A stretch of DNA of 64,000 nucleotides from Rhynchopus sp. YZ270_cl-10 (Eukaryota; Euglenozoa; Diplonemea; Diplonemida; Diplonemidae), in assembly GCA_964035575.1 (NCBI GenBank), contig OZ037851.1, positions 806,001-870,000 of the forward strand, in the 5' to 3' direction. Both the position numbers and the translations under genes were made by a program. Below, in pieces: positions 1-9,510 of the stretch. The first letter of the stretch is position 1; each line of letters opens with the position of its first letter. The notes under the pieces are model-generated. The model was not told the DNA's origin. It searched no databases and was given only the letters and a program-made list of their open reading frames with translations.

Positions 1-1288
1 TGAGCTCGTTCGGCTTCTCAGAATCGTTGGGGCGTTGTTGTTGTTGCTGTTGTTGTTGTTGCTGCTGTTGTTGCTGCTGCGGAGGCGGACCCTTCCCACC
101 CCACCCCCCAACCCGCATCGGCTCGTCAGGCTGTTCCTGACGGTGCTGCTGCCCCTTTTGTCCCTGCTGCCCTTGTCCCTGCCCCTGCCCCTGTCCCTGC
201 TGCTGTCCCTGCAGGGTCTGCTCCCAAAGCTTCTTGACTTGGTTGTTGTCGGCCTGCTCCGGGTGGCGTTGATGAGGTGCTTGTTGTTGGTGTTGATGTT
301 GCTGCTGCTGCTGCTGCGGCGGTTGGCGCTGCAACAGAACGTGCTGGAACTGCTGCTGCTGGTGTTGTGGTTGCTGCTGCTGCTGCTGCTGCTGCTGTTG
401 CTGCTGCGGATGCAACTGGTGCAACACAGCAATCTGCTGCGGCGCGATTTGCTGTTGTTGTTGTTGTTGTTGTTGTTGCTGGTGGTGGTGTCTGTGGTGG
501 TGCTGATGCTGATGCTGGTGTTGGTGCTGGTGATGTTGTTGTTGGAGCTGCTGCACATGCACCTGCTGTGGTGCCGGCTGGGATGTGGGGGATGGCTGAC
601 TTCGCATTTGCTGCGCCTGCAGCCACATTCGCTCTTGTTTTTGAAGCAAATTTGTCTGCTCGGACTGCTGCTGCTGTTGTTGTTGTTGTTGCTGTTGGTG
701 GTGCTGATGTTGTTGATGCTGCTGCCCACCCGCTGGCTGTGTGGTGGCAGGCTGCGGTGGCGGTCCTTGGTGATGGGACTGCTGCTGCTGCTGCTGGTGG
801 TGATGGTGGTGGTGTTGCTGCTTCTGTGCCTGGTGGACGTGCTGGATCTGGTTCCAGCTCTCCTCCTGCTGGTCCATATCCACCTTCTCGGGCACCTTCA
901 TTGCGAGCCACGAGATCACGTCACCATTTGGCGGCATTTCCGACGACTTCCTTACGTACGAGAAGTCCTGCTGGGGTTGCCGTGTGTCCACCATGACTGG
1001 ATGCGCCTGAGCCCCGCCCACACCACCTTCGCCCCCCTTGCCACCCTTGCCACCCTGTGGCATCCGTTCCGGCTTGTTGTCCATTTGCGGAGCAGCTGTC
1101 AGCGGTGGTGGGTGCAGGGGGCTGTGGCCACCACCTTTGTCACCCTTTCCGCCGAAGCCTCCCCCGCCCCCACCCGACTTACCTCGCGACACCGGCAGGT
1201 AGCTGTAGTCGACCCCTGTAGGCGCACCCTTGCCACCTCCTCCATGGTGGTCGTGCCCCCCGTACCCACCTCGTTTGCCGTTAAGCAT
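1..1288 (-). CDS. Gln/His/Gly-rich low-complexity protein, N-terminal part (gene continues past left edge)
   Basis: An ATG at 1288 opens a minus-strand frame of 429 codons with no stop before the window edge, so the C-terminus is missing. Residues 1-100 are Gly-rich (MLNGKRGGYGGHDHHGGGGK, then Gly-Lys-Gly-Gly repeats). About residues 115-145 form the only ordinary-looking segment (SYVRKSSEMPPNGDVISWLA, then MKVPEKVDMDQQEESW). The rest is long Gln and His runs with Gly-Gln dipeptides. The Leu-rich frame on the opposite strand is the mirror of these CAG/CAA codons. A GTAAGT at the Gly-rich part could be a donor, but the frame stays open through it. No domain is recognised. Such composition is typical of RNA-binding, condensate or transcription-associated proteins; that is inference. 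It is the most downstream gene of the minus-strand cluster in this window. Confidence 0.7.
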   Translation of the reverse strand, partial: MLNGKRGGYGGHDHHGGGGKGAPTGVDYSYLPVSRGKSGGGGGGFGGKGDKGGGHSPLHPPPLTAAPQMDNKPERMPQGGKGGKGGEGGVGGAQAHPVMVDTRQPQQDFSYVRKSSEMPPNGDVISWLAMKVPEKVDMDQQEESWNQIQHVHQAQKQQHHHHHHQQQQQQSHHQGPPPQPATTQPAGGQQHQQHQHHQQQQQQQQQQQSEQTNLLQKQERMWLQAQQMRSQPSPTSQPAPQQVHVQQLQQQHHQHQHQHQHQHHHRHHHQQQQQQQQQQQIAPQQIAVLHQLHPQQQQQQQQQQQQPQHQQQQFQHVLLQRQPPQQQQQQHQHQQQAPHQRHPEQADNNQVKKLWEQTLQGQQQGQGQGQGQGQQGQKGQQHRQEQPDEPMRVGGWGGKGPPPQQQQQQQQQQQQQQQRPNDSEKPNEL

Positions 1289-1657
1289 TGTGCCGAGGGA
1301 CTATCCCACCCCTCCCCCCTCTGCACCTCACCTCACTGCTCGTATGTGATGTTAGTTTGTCCCTTCTGGGTGATAATTAGTTTTGCTAGTCTGTGGAGGG
1401 AATGTTGAATGATGAATGATGAATGGGAAGTGAAAAGTGGTGGGGAAAAAAATGGAGGCGTACTGGTTGTATCGATTCGAGTTTCATTGCATGGCCCTCC
1501 CCCCAAAAAGAATAATAATAACCCCCTACCCCCGCCCCGCACCCTACCCCTTTTTATTCGTTCTTGTTCCCCCCATGTATGTCCTATACCATCCCCTGAC
1601 TCTTTCCCTCTATGTGATTCAACACATTTTTGTCCCATTTTGTTTTCCATTTCATTT
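1289..1657. other. Intergenic spacer
   Basis: Holds the short 5' leader of the Gln-rich gene (a CAG about 40 bases upstream of its ATG could be a splice acceptor) and the 3' side of the next gene. C-rich tracts and a few A runs; no coding signal seen. Confidence 0.5.
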
Positions 1658-3775
1658 TTAGTTCCCTGGGAAGGACTGGTTGGTTTCCTCTAGCCATCTG
1701 TTGACGTGGAGGCGCTCGTGGGTCGACTCTGGGCGGTACATGGCTTTGGGGCGGTAACGTTCTTGTGCGACGGCACCTGAAACCATTGCACGTTGTGGGA
1801 GGTAGCGCACTCGGTTGACGTCTGTGAGGTCACGTACATCTGAGCCGGCCTCGGGCTGGTGGGGGTTGGAGTAGTTCCACTTGAAGGAGCGGCCTGCATT
1901 GGAGTACGGCACAACCCAGTCCTGGATGTGTGTCGGGCTCACGTGGTCGCCGTCACGCAGAGTATGTGTAACCCTGTCCATAACAGGGTTGGGCATATGT
2001 GGAGTAAGGCTGTTCCTCAGCTCGTGTTGTCTACGCATCTTCCACACGATGAGCTCCTCCTTCGTGCGTACCTGCACCCTAATGTGTTCATAATCGTCCT
2101 CGATATACTGTTTGTTCTCCTCAGACATCCCCACGTTGTACCTGTTGCACCAAGCAAACGCACGCTCGCAGTGCAGCTTCTGCTTGTTCCTGTCCCCACC
2201 CTCCCCAATAGCGCGATACTCAACGAGAAGCTGTTTAATGTTCTCATTTGCCCAACGGAATTTGCGCAGAATGTGTTTAGTGAAGTAAGCATTGCCACGG
2301 CCAGACTTGGTCGCAACAAGCGCCTTAAGGATCTCGCTGTGTGTCTGCAGGTCCATCTCCTGTCTGGTGGCGGTGAGTTCGCGGATGTAAGAGAGAAGCC
2401 TGTCCGTATCGCTCTCGGCCTTGTTCTTCGTGAAGGACTTGAAGACTGCCTGGTACATGGCGGGCGTGGCACGCAGGGAGTAGCGCTCGCAGAGCTCGAT
2501 CATCTTAGCGTGCAGGACGAGAGGTGTCGACTGCTCAAAGCCGTCCTTGGCAGTGGCGTGGAGGTACGCACTCACGACGTCCTCGAAGTTGAGCAGGTTC
2601 CGCGGGAAGCGCTGTGCCTCCTCCGAGCCTTCTGCGTAGAACGTGTCCAGCGCCGCATTCAGGCGTGCCAGCGACGCATCCAGTGCGGCAAAGGTGTTGG
2701 CCCCACTGCTGTTGCGCAACACCTTCTCATAGGAGTACAGCAGGAACTGCACGTTGCTGTAGAAGCGTGGGTCGCCATGCTCCGTGTCGCGTGAGCTCTT
2801 AGGAAAGTCACGTCCGACCTGGTGGTCTTCCATGACCCACTCGTGGTTCGGCACCCAATCGGGTCCGCGTGTGTTCTTCTTCATCGTGAAGAGGTAGATG
2901 TTAGGGATCCTGAAGCGCACTGGCTTGGCCTGCAGCTGCTCGACACCGTGCTCGCCTGTGTTCTCGCTTTCAGACACTGCGATCTGATGATCACGGAGCG
3001 GCTCTGCCACTGGTGTGGGGGTGGTGAGAAGCTTGTCCTGCAGCGCCTCGAAGAGCGCGGCACTGAGCTCTTCTTCGCCGCAGGCTGTGAGGGCGGCGGC
3101 GGCGGAGCTGAAGACCTCGCGTGTGCGGTTGTAGCGGTGGTTGTCGGGGATGTCGACGTTGGGGTCGAAGGACCAACGCTTCTTCCACCACGGCAGGTTG
3201 TACAGGTCGTCGCGTGTCAGGGTGTGCAAGGCGCGTGTGCGTGGCTTCGGGTTCGCCTCGCCCTCCTCGAGGAAGGCAAACTCCGTGCAGTACTTGTTCC
3301 ACGCCTTCAGTGTCTCATCCTTCAGACGCAGCGCCGCACACGTCTCAAACCAGCAGCACAACGTCTTGTCGTCTGGGATCGCACCCTGCCGCTCCATCAG
3401 CGCAAACAGGTCGCGTGCTGTCTCGGGCTCGTCCCACAGCACAGCACCCTTGAGGACCTCTCGGAAGTGCTCGGGCGTGGGATGCAGCGTGTCTTCGTAC
3501 ATGCGCTGGATCACGTCTAGTGCCCAGAGTGGGCGTCCTGACTGCACCTCTGCCCTTATCTTCTCCAGTGCAGTGCCACGCAGGCGCGCTGTCTGCTGTG
3601 GCGACTTCATCGTCGCAGTGACTGCATGCTGGATGTGCTCGTAGTTCTCCATGTGCGAGCTATTCCACTGCTTGTGCACGTCAGTACCGGGTGCGGCAGT
3701 GGGTTTCATGCCGAACACGACCGGCTTCATCTTCAGCGGCTGGGGGAGTCGGTACGTCCATGTTGACTTAGACAT
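1658..3775 (-). CDS. PPR-repeat-like protein, probably mitochondrial
   Basis: 705 aa from the ATG at 3775 (MSKSTWTYRLPQPLKMKPVV). The frame stays open upstream to 3961, but that extension is low in coding character and crosses a likely leader acceptor. The body is alpha-helical in the manner of pentatricopeptide repeats: an early clear pair reads WALDVIQRMYEDTLHPTPEH then ETARDLFALMERQGAIPDD, with helix-turn-helix units of about 35 residues recurring in the N-terminal third and again in the second half. A Trp/Tyr-rich stretch lies between (DLYNLPWWKKRW). The C-terminal 100 residues are basic and not PPR-like. PPR proteins bind organellar RNA or sit in mitoribosomes; euglenozoans have many. 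Which RNA or complex it serves cannot be read from the sequence. Single exon, no break seen. Confidence 0.72.
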   Translation of the reverse strand: MSKSTWTYRLPQPLKMKPVVFGMKPTAAPGTDVHKQWNSSHMENYEHIQHAVTATMKSPQQTARLRGTALEKIRAEVQSGRPLWALDVIQRMYEDTLHPTPEHFREVLKGAVLWDEPETARDLFALMERQGAIPDDKTLCCWFETCAALRLKDETLKAWNKYCTEFAFLEEGEANPKPRTRALHTLTRDDLYNLPWWKKRWSFDPNVDIPDNHRYNRTREVFSSAAAALTACGEEELSAALFEALQDKLLTTPTPVAEPLRDHQIAVSESENTGEHGVEQLQAKPVRFRIPNIYLFTMKKNTRGPDWVPNHEWVMEDHQVGRDFPKSSRDTEHGDPRFYSNVQFLLYSYEKVLRNSSGANTFAALDASLARLNAALDTFYAEGSEEAQRFPRNLLNFEDVVSAYLHATAKDGFEQSTPLVLHAKMIELCERYSLRATPAMYQAVFKSFTKNKAESDTDRLLSYIRELTATRQEMDLQTHSEILKALVATKSGRGNAYFTKHILRKFRWANENIKQLLVEYRAIGEGGDRNKQKLHCERAFAWCNRYNVGMSEENKQYIEDDYEHIRVQVRTKEELIVWKMRRQHELRNSLTPHMPNPVMDRVTHTLRDGDHVSPTHIQDWVVPYSNAGRSFKWNYSNPHQPEAGSDVRDLTDVNRVRYLPQRAMVSGAVAQERYRPKAMYRPESTHERLHVNRWLEETNQSFPGN

Positions 3776-4356
3776 AAGGGGGGAGGGGGATTCTGTTGGT
3801 GGTAGGGTAGTAGGCAGCACTACTGATTGGGCGAGAACAAGAAGACTGCACTGAGAATGGAGACCGTATCGAAGCAGGCCACACAAGGCGGCAGGATGTA
3901 CGGAAAGCAGAAGGGTGGTGATGGGGAAAGAAGAAATATGGGTGGTGGGGGTGGCAGACAAACGGACATATTCGCTTTGGCTCTTTGTTTCGGAATAAAT
4001 AAAAGTGAAGTTGATAGTACACGCCTACCAAAACAAAAGAAGGGAAAAAGTCAGCAAAGGAGTTAGACAGGGCGGTTTCCCTCTTTTTTTGTTTGCGCAA
4101 ACAATTCAGTCCTTTTTCTTCTCAACAAATCTGCCACATTCGTGGGACACTACCTAGACAATTTCATTCTTTTTTCCCCCCTTCTTCTGAACTCTCTCCA
4201 CCTCCCACTCCTGGGAACGCACACACTACACTAACACGGATTCTATACACTCTGTCCTTGTCTGCTACCTAATAAATATGACTGTATTAATGGGAATGCC
4301 AAACAATTGGGCAAGATTTCCAACATTAGTTATATTTAAATGGCACCAAAACCAGT
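3776..4356. other. Intergenic spacer
   Basis: AT-rich spacer between the cytochrome b5 gene's stop and the PPR gene's start. It contains AATAAA-like strings in both orientations and pyrimidine-rich stretches. No gene seen. Confidence 0.5.
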
Positions 4357-5820
4357 CTATTCTAGCTTTGTCACAGCATAGCCGAGGGAGGTGAGCATCT
4401 TCCCAAGGTCTTCATTGAAAGCGGGGGGCCCGCAGAGGACTGCTTGGACATCATCGGCAGCTGCAGTGACATCGTTGAAGGCGTCAGCAGTGATCTTGCC
4501 GAAGGTTTCGTGTCTGCCGTCCTTTTCTTGGCTGCCTTCTTTTTCTTGTGTGAAGAAATGCCGGACCTTGACCCGGGACGATACAAACTCATCCAAGGGC
4601 AGCAACACATCACCCCTTGTCCTATTAGAATATAACACCTCAGCAGACAGATTCTCATCATTCGCAACCTTCTTCAACAAAGGGACAAACGGAGCAATAC
4701 CAGTTCCCCCTGCAAGCAGGACATACTTCCGTGTCTTTTCCAACTGCTGAAAGCGGCCTCTAAACGGGCCAGACAACTCCAACATCTCCCCTTCCTTAAG
4801 TCCATGCAGATAGGTGGAGAGGACACCAGAGGAATATTTTTTGATGATGAATTCGAGAGTGTTGTTGGCATCGTTGACCGGGGTGTAGCTCCGGGAGTTC
4901 CCTGCAGTGTCGTGCAGACGGATGTGCCCGCAGAGGGGGATGCGGTCGGTGTTGCTGCTTTCGACAACAATTCTGACGGTGTCGTGGCTGATGGGTTCGT
5001 GGGTTGTGATTTTCAGCTTTTGGACAGGCTCCCCTGGAGGAGCGTACCCTGCCCCACCTGATGGCTTCTTGCCGAACTTCGGCGGTGCCGTGGAGGTGGC
5101 GGTGAGGAGCGAGCCCGACGCATTCTTGACGTCGCCGATGTAGTACTGCATGAGCTGCTCCTTCGCCTTGGCGCTGTGGTATTTGTCAAAGGCAGTGCTA
5201 CAGTCCTTGCCTCCGTTGTTCAGAAGGATGTCACCACCACCGGGGTGGTTGCTGCAGAAGTGCGTCACATCGTACACCTTGCCGTATATGATCAGCCACA
5301 GCTCCTCTGCAGTGCAGCGCTGCTTAATGATCTCCTTTGTCAAGGGGTCGCCCTTCTTCCATGGTGTTTTGCTTGGTTGCCGCACCTCCGGCTTCGACAT
5401 AGAAAACTTCGACTCTGGCCCAGTGTTCAGTGGCATGTAGGCGGGCGGTGCTTCGTACTTCTTGCGAGGGTCGTAGGTCCCAAGGCAGAAGGGTCCCATC
5501 ATCGCCTCTGCTTGCACGTAGGAGTGGTATTTGTTGTACATAATGGTGGCATCCTTCCCTGCACATGTCATGAGAATGCCTTCGCCGCCTGGGTGGTATT
5601 TCATGAATAGGGTGACGTCATAAACCTTGCCAGAGATGACGATCCAGATGTCGTTGACCTTATTGTGGATTTCGATCTCCTCGCGTGCGAAGGTGCGTGG
5701 TGCAGGCTTCTTCGCGCTCCGGCACATCCCCATCCAGTCGGCCATAGAGCATCCAGTTCCAACAGGGACCTTACGACGACCATCACGGTTAATAGGAAGG
5801 TCTACAACAAATGATGCCAT
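4357..5820 (-). CDS. Tandem cytochrome b5 domains fused to an FAD/NAD(P)H reductase
   Basis: 487 aa from the ATG at 5820 (MASFVVDLPINRDGRRK). The first cytochrome b5 domain (about 43-118) has the haem motif HPGG with His76 and a second ligand His99. The second (about 160-232) has HPGG with His192 and His215. A linker rich in Ser/Thr/Pro/Gly leads to a ferredoxin-reductase-type module: the FAD motif RSYTP at 310-314, the nicotinamide-binding motif GGTGIAP at 371-377, and CGPP at 463-466 near the C-terminus. So electrons should pass from NAD(P)H via FAD to haem. Relatives are cytochrome b5 reductases and NCB5OR-type fusions; two b5 domains in a row without a CS domain is unusual. No signal peptide or membrane anchor is evident, which suggests a soluble protein. 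The frame extends upstream to 5931, but that part lacks coding character. Single exon. Confidence 0.93.
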   Translation of the reverse strand: MASFVVDLPINRDGRRKVPVGTGCSMADWMGMCRSAKKPAPRTFAREEIEIHNKVNDIWIVISGKVYDVTLFMKYHPGGEGILMTCAGKDATIMYNKYHSYVQAEAMMGPFCLGTYDPRKKYEAPPAYMPLNTGPESKFSMSKPEVRQPSKTPWKKGDPLTKEIIKQRCTAEELWLIIYGKVYDVTHFCSNHPGGGDILLNNGGKDCSTAFDKYHSAKAKEQLMQYYIGDVKNASGSLLTATSTAPPKFGKKPSGGAGYAPPGEPVQKLKITTHEPISHDTVRIVVESSNTDRIPLCGHIRLHDTAGNSRSYTPVNDANNTLEFIIKKYSSGVLSTYLHGLKEGEMLELSGPFRGRFQQLEKTRKYVLLAGGTGIAPFVPLLKKVANDENLSAEVLYSNRTRGDVLLPLDEFVSSRVKVRHFFTQEKEGSQEKDGRHETFGKITADAFNDVTAAADDVQAVLCGPPAFNEDLGKMLTSLGYAVTKLE

Positions 5821-6326
5821 TTTAGGGGGTTTTTCTGTGTTTTGTCGTTTTTGCAGTGGGGTAAAAGAGAAGGGGTGGTAAGATGCTCCACGATGAAGAA
5901 TCCATATGATGATATGACGTGCTTCGTTCATATCATTGTGTGGGTTCGGAGGGGAGCGGTTGGAGGAAAATTAAAAATGTACCCTTTTTTTGTCTCTTTT
6001 TTACTGTTAAACTTAAACTTTAGGTTATAAAGTGTTAGAACTACCAAGTGTGGGGTAAACCGGCCTGAGATATCTCCACGATGCGATTTCTATGGTCGGT
6101 TTCCCTGCCACCCTCCCCATCCCCTCTCCTCATCCTTGCCCCTTTGGGCGCTTTCAAAAAAAAAAAAATATTAGAAAAGATAATTTTGCGCGCCTCTCCT
6201 CAGCGCCTCATACAGCGTATTTATGTAAAATAAAAAAGAAAAAAAAAATGTCAAGCAAGGCACAGCGCAAAAGCGATTTTACATATTTGTCCACATTACG
6301 TTAATATGTAGAATATTCCTGACAAA

Positions 6327-6526
6327 TTGTAGTTGTCGATGCAGGCACCTCCGACTGACCCATGATGCCAGCCCCGGAATGAAAGCACAAAACAAATACT
6401 CAAAATTTAGGCAGCAAAAACAAAATAAAAAATATGAAAGCAGGAAGATGGTGCAAAAAGGGCTTTTTGTATTTCCAACATTTAAAAAAAGAGAGATCAG
6501 CATAGACACCCGAGGATGCGCTTTGC
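6327..6526 (+). repeat. Two-part interspersed repeat, copy 1
   Basis: Begins with a block around GATGCAGGCACCTCCGACTG followed by GATGCCAGCC, and ends with GACACCCGAGGATG. The same two blocks, in the same order and orientation, recur at 49750-49918 with a different spacer length. Parts also recur alone elsewhere (first block near 15888; second block, as a variant, at 18263 and 26356). Probably a short non-coding mobile element; the class is unknown. Confidence 0.6.
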
Positions 6527-6767
6527 TATGTTTTGTTTTAATTGAACACCCCCACCTATCTTTGTAATTAGTGTATACCTCCCACGAGGTGCTTATTCAT
6601 TTCGTTGTTCTTTCCTGTGAAAGCCTTCTCATCTCATCGTTATGCATCATTTCTTTTTTTGAAGTTCTTTTTTTTTTGTCATTCTTGAAAAAATCTATGG
6701 GGGGAAAACTGAATGGTCTTTCCTTCTGTTGAAGGGGAAAAACGCAAATATGTTTTTGTTTCGCACA

Positions 6768-6806
6768 CACGGTGGAATCCGCCCAAAATGGGCGGACTCC
6801 ACCGTG
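6768..6806. repeat. 18-bp inverted repeat hairpin
   Basis: Arms 6768-6785 and 6789-6806 around a 3-base loop, with one mismatch (core GGCGGACTCCACCG). It could be an RNA terminator-like fold or a decayed mobile element end. Related wording (GGCGGAGTGGAGTCCGCC) occurs near 52562. Confidence 0.6.
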
Positions 6807-7641
6807 CATACCCCCTTACCCCCCCTCGACGTGGTTTTATTTGAGAAAAAAAAAGCCACTATTTTTTTAACACATTTAGCACGTCACACCTAATAAAATA
6901 CCTTCATTCTCCCCTCGAAGAGGTGTTCTGCTATTGCGAGGAAATGATAAGGACCTCTTTTTACCTCATTTTTTTTTTTTTCTCAAAAAAATTTGAAAGA
7001 AATGCTCTGGCAATACGTCTCTTTCAATCCTCCAATTATTCCCCAAACCCTACCCCATCCCTTTCGTGTAAACCATGGTACCCTAGAGAAAAAGGGGGCG
7101 TTAAAAAAAATAGCTTAAATAGGTACCATTCAGTGAAGAGCAAGGCTGGGTGTTGGGGGAAAAATGAGGTGGCGTTGACTCATGAGGGGGAGGGCAAAGG
7201 GGGGAGGGAGAGAGGAAGGCTATGTGCTGACCTAGCTCTTCCTTTGAAGGAAACCTCTGTGGTGCTGGGAGTAAATGTAGTATTCGAATGTACGGTCAAT
7301 TTCCCAGTTGTCATTCGCCCTGTACGGTTTAGATGTGATATTTCTTTTCAAGCAACAAAAACAGTAATAATGGTACTCCTGATAACCCCATTTTGCGTAC
7401 TTTGCGCATGAAAAAAAAAAAAAAAAAAAAAATACAGGAATACCCTATATTGCGTACTTGTTGCGTACATAGTGCGTAGTTGTTGCGTGGTATTTTTTTA
7501 TTTCAGGAGCACCAAATAAGATCAAATCATAAAATCCAACTTGATTTGCACCCAAACCTCAGGACCACATACACCGCTGAGGGGTTTATCGAATCCCAGA
7601 GTGTACTACAGAGATAAAAATTGAAGGGTTTGATAATTTAG

Positions 7642-8070
7642 ACGGATAGGAAAATATTTTGCGGAACAGAGGGGACACAGCAACTGACGGGCGAACGCTT
7701 TGCCCCCGTCATTGTTGTGGACAGCAAGAGGTTCGCGAGGAATGGTGACAAGGAGGCACACACATTTGAGACCCCAAATCTGATAACTGTCCTTGAGCAG
7801 GGTGTGGTCGTGCAGTACACGATCGTGGGTACCCTTGTTGCCAAGAAGGGCAAAAAGCTCGCCGGCCAGCACTTCACAGCCAGGGTGGTTCGCCGGAACC
7901 AGAAGAAGGCGAGCTCCCGCAGAGGCAGAGGCGAAGGGAGGCTTTTGTGGTACGACGTCGACCCCGAGACCGGACACAAGGAGTCTTCGTCAGCCCCGTC
8001 AGAGAGAGCTGACACGAAGTGTGCAGTTGCGGTCGACCCACGCAGCATCATCAAAACACAAAAAAAAAAC
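7642..8070 (+). other. Unassigned open frame antisense to the CmcI-like gene's 3' region
   Basis: A plus-strand frame runs open from a stop at 7639 through about 8070, with balanced amino-acid use and no homopolymers (for example ERFAPVIVVDSKRFARNGDK and VVQYTIVGTLVAKKGKKLAG). It has no ATG near its left end, and its right end meets an A run next to the donor of CmcI-like exon 2. Nothing in it is recognised. It may be a coding fragment carried in by an insertion into an intron, an exon of an unrecognised plus-strand gene, or chance. The minus-strand frames through the same DNA do not resemble the expected C-terminus of the CmcI family. Confidence 0.3.
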
Positions 8071-8082
8071 CCCCCAACATAC

Positions 8083-9447
8083 TTAATGAATTCATCCACC
8101 GAACGCATGGGGCCGAACTTGAGATTGCCGTACTTCTTTCTGAGGCGGGATACGAATCTGTCCATCTTAGTGTCCTGCACAAGCATGTAGGACCCGACGG
8201 TGACGTACTTGAATGCGGCGTTCATGCGGGTGAGGGTCTCAGGGTATCTGTGCGATGCGTCCTCGACCACGAGCACGGTCTTGGCCTTGTTGACAAAGAC
8301 CTCGACCTGCTGCTGGATGTCCTTGCGCGTGATGTCACCCTTGATGAAGTTGATCATGTCCGAGTCCTTCCACAGAGGATGCTCATCGCCGGTAATGCAT
8401 CCAGGGCAGTTGTCCTTGTTCTTCCCTGTCATCCAGTTCTGTGACACAGGCTTGACATCAAGCGTCACGATCTTTCCCTGTAATGAAAAATGTTTTGTGC
8501 GTTTCGCCATAATTTCTCCCTTTTTTGTCTTTATTGTTTGTGGTGTAAAAACACAAAAAAGGAAAAGTAGGAGTGCGGTTTTATTTTTTGCTCAAAAGGC
8601 GGTTTAAAGAATTCATTTTGCACTGTAGATAGATATGCCTTCAATATTATTTTGACAAAATGGTAAAAAAAAAAGGTGCATGCTGAGGACATACGTTTTT
8701 GTTGTAGTTCTGCATGATGGAGGCGTAGAAGATTGCACCCCCGCCGTTGTTGGTACCGATCTCGATGATGAGGTCGGGCTTGACACGCCAGAGCATGTCT
8801 TGGATGGCGAAGGCGTCCATGGGGTCCTGCTGGCACTTGACACCAAGCCAGTTGCCGAAGGAGAAGCGCTGCCACTCCTCGAAGAAGACATCGTGCGCGA
8901 AGGAGAACTCGTCTAGTGTGATGTACTTCTTTGGTGCGATCTTGATGCGTGCAGAACCCATGGGGACAGGCGAGCGGGCGTAGCCGTTTTTGTCACCGGG
9001 AAGTGCTGCCTGCAGCTTGGCATCGTCGGCAGGGTCATAGTAGGTGTTGTCTGTCTTGTAGATCTCGGTCTTCCAGACGCCTTTGTTGACACGCTCGCGT
9101 CCCTTCAGCCACACCCATGCTGGGGTGTCCTTGTCCACCTTGCTGGTTGTTGCGACGGCGTTCGATTCGTCGCTTTCTTCTGTCTCACCTCCTTCCTTAG
9201 AGCATTCGCATGGCGAGCACTTCTTGGAGGAGGAAGAGGAAGAGGAGGGCTTCTCCTCGCGTGACTTACTCAAAGACTCCGCGACGTCTTTAAAATTCCG
9301 CTCGCACTGCTTCAGAAGGTTCCCGCAGGCTGCGTTAGGCACGTTGGAGTTGAGGACAAACCCGACATTCATCATCATCGATATCCCACAGACCACCATG
9401 ATGATCTTCTGTGGCGACACACCACCACTTCCGGACTGGCGCATCAT
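8083..9447 (-). CDS. Membrane-anchored CmcI-like protein (cephalosporin hydroxylase family), two exons seen, 3' end unresolved
   Basis: Exon 1 is 9447-8695 (251 codons) and exon 2 is 8477-8083. The 217-bp intron has a GTATGT donor and an ACAG acceptor and joins in phase 0. Residues 14-32 form one hydrophobic segment, then a Ser/Lys/Glu linker, so this should be a type II membrane protein with its domain in the secretory lumen. The catalytic part shows the Rossmann-like PDLIIEIGTNNGGGAIFYAS, then across the junction GKIVTLDVKP, and in exon 2 VLVVEDASHRYPETLTRMNA and VGSYMLVQDT, matching the order of the CmcI/cephalosporin hydroxylase family, whose members bind SAM or metal and include sugar O-methyltransferases. 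Exon 2 ends at a second GTATGT donor after VDEFIK (phase 2). Some 20-40 C-terminal residues should follow, but I could not place that exon. Substrate unknown. Confidence 0.7.
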
Positions 9448-9507
9448 TGTCAACAAAGAGGGGAAGGGGAAGGGTGGTGGTGGTGTTTTGAAGCAGACAA
9501 GCCTGCC

Positions 9508-9510
9508 CTG
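9508..9510 (-). promoter_or_regulatory. Candidate spliced-leader (trans-splice) acceptor of the CmcI-like gene
   Basis: Read on the minus strand, a T-rich tract ends in TTTCAG 60 bases before the ATG at 9447. The leader between them has no upstream ATG. Whether the splicing is trans or cis cannot be told from DNA alone. Confidence 0.5.

Larger units (their letters stand above)
5821..7641. other. Intergenic, A/T-run rich
   Basis: Contains the leader of the cytochrome b5 gene, long A and T runs, a copy of a two-part interspersed repeat (6327-6526) and a hairpin (6768-6806). A plus-strand frame ending at 7411 has about 60 protein-like residues at its end, but it has no partner signal and I do not call it a gene. 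Confidence 0.45.

Noticed and set aside
35-1408. 457-codon Leu-rich frame on the plus strand
   Set aside because: It is the complement of CAG/CAA codons of the minus-strand Gln-rich gene, whose frame starts at a good ATG and has gene-like non-repeat segments.
1859-2794. 311-codon plus-strand frame opposite the first PPR gene
   Set aside because: Shadow of a real minus-strand coding region; no motif.
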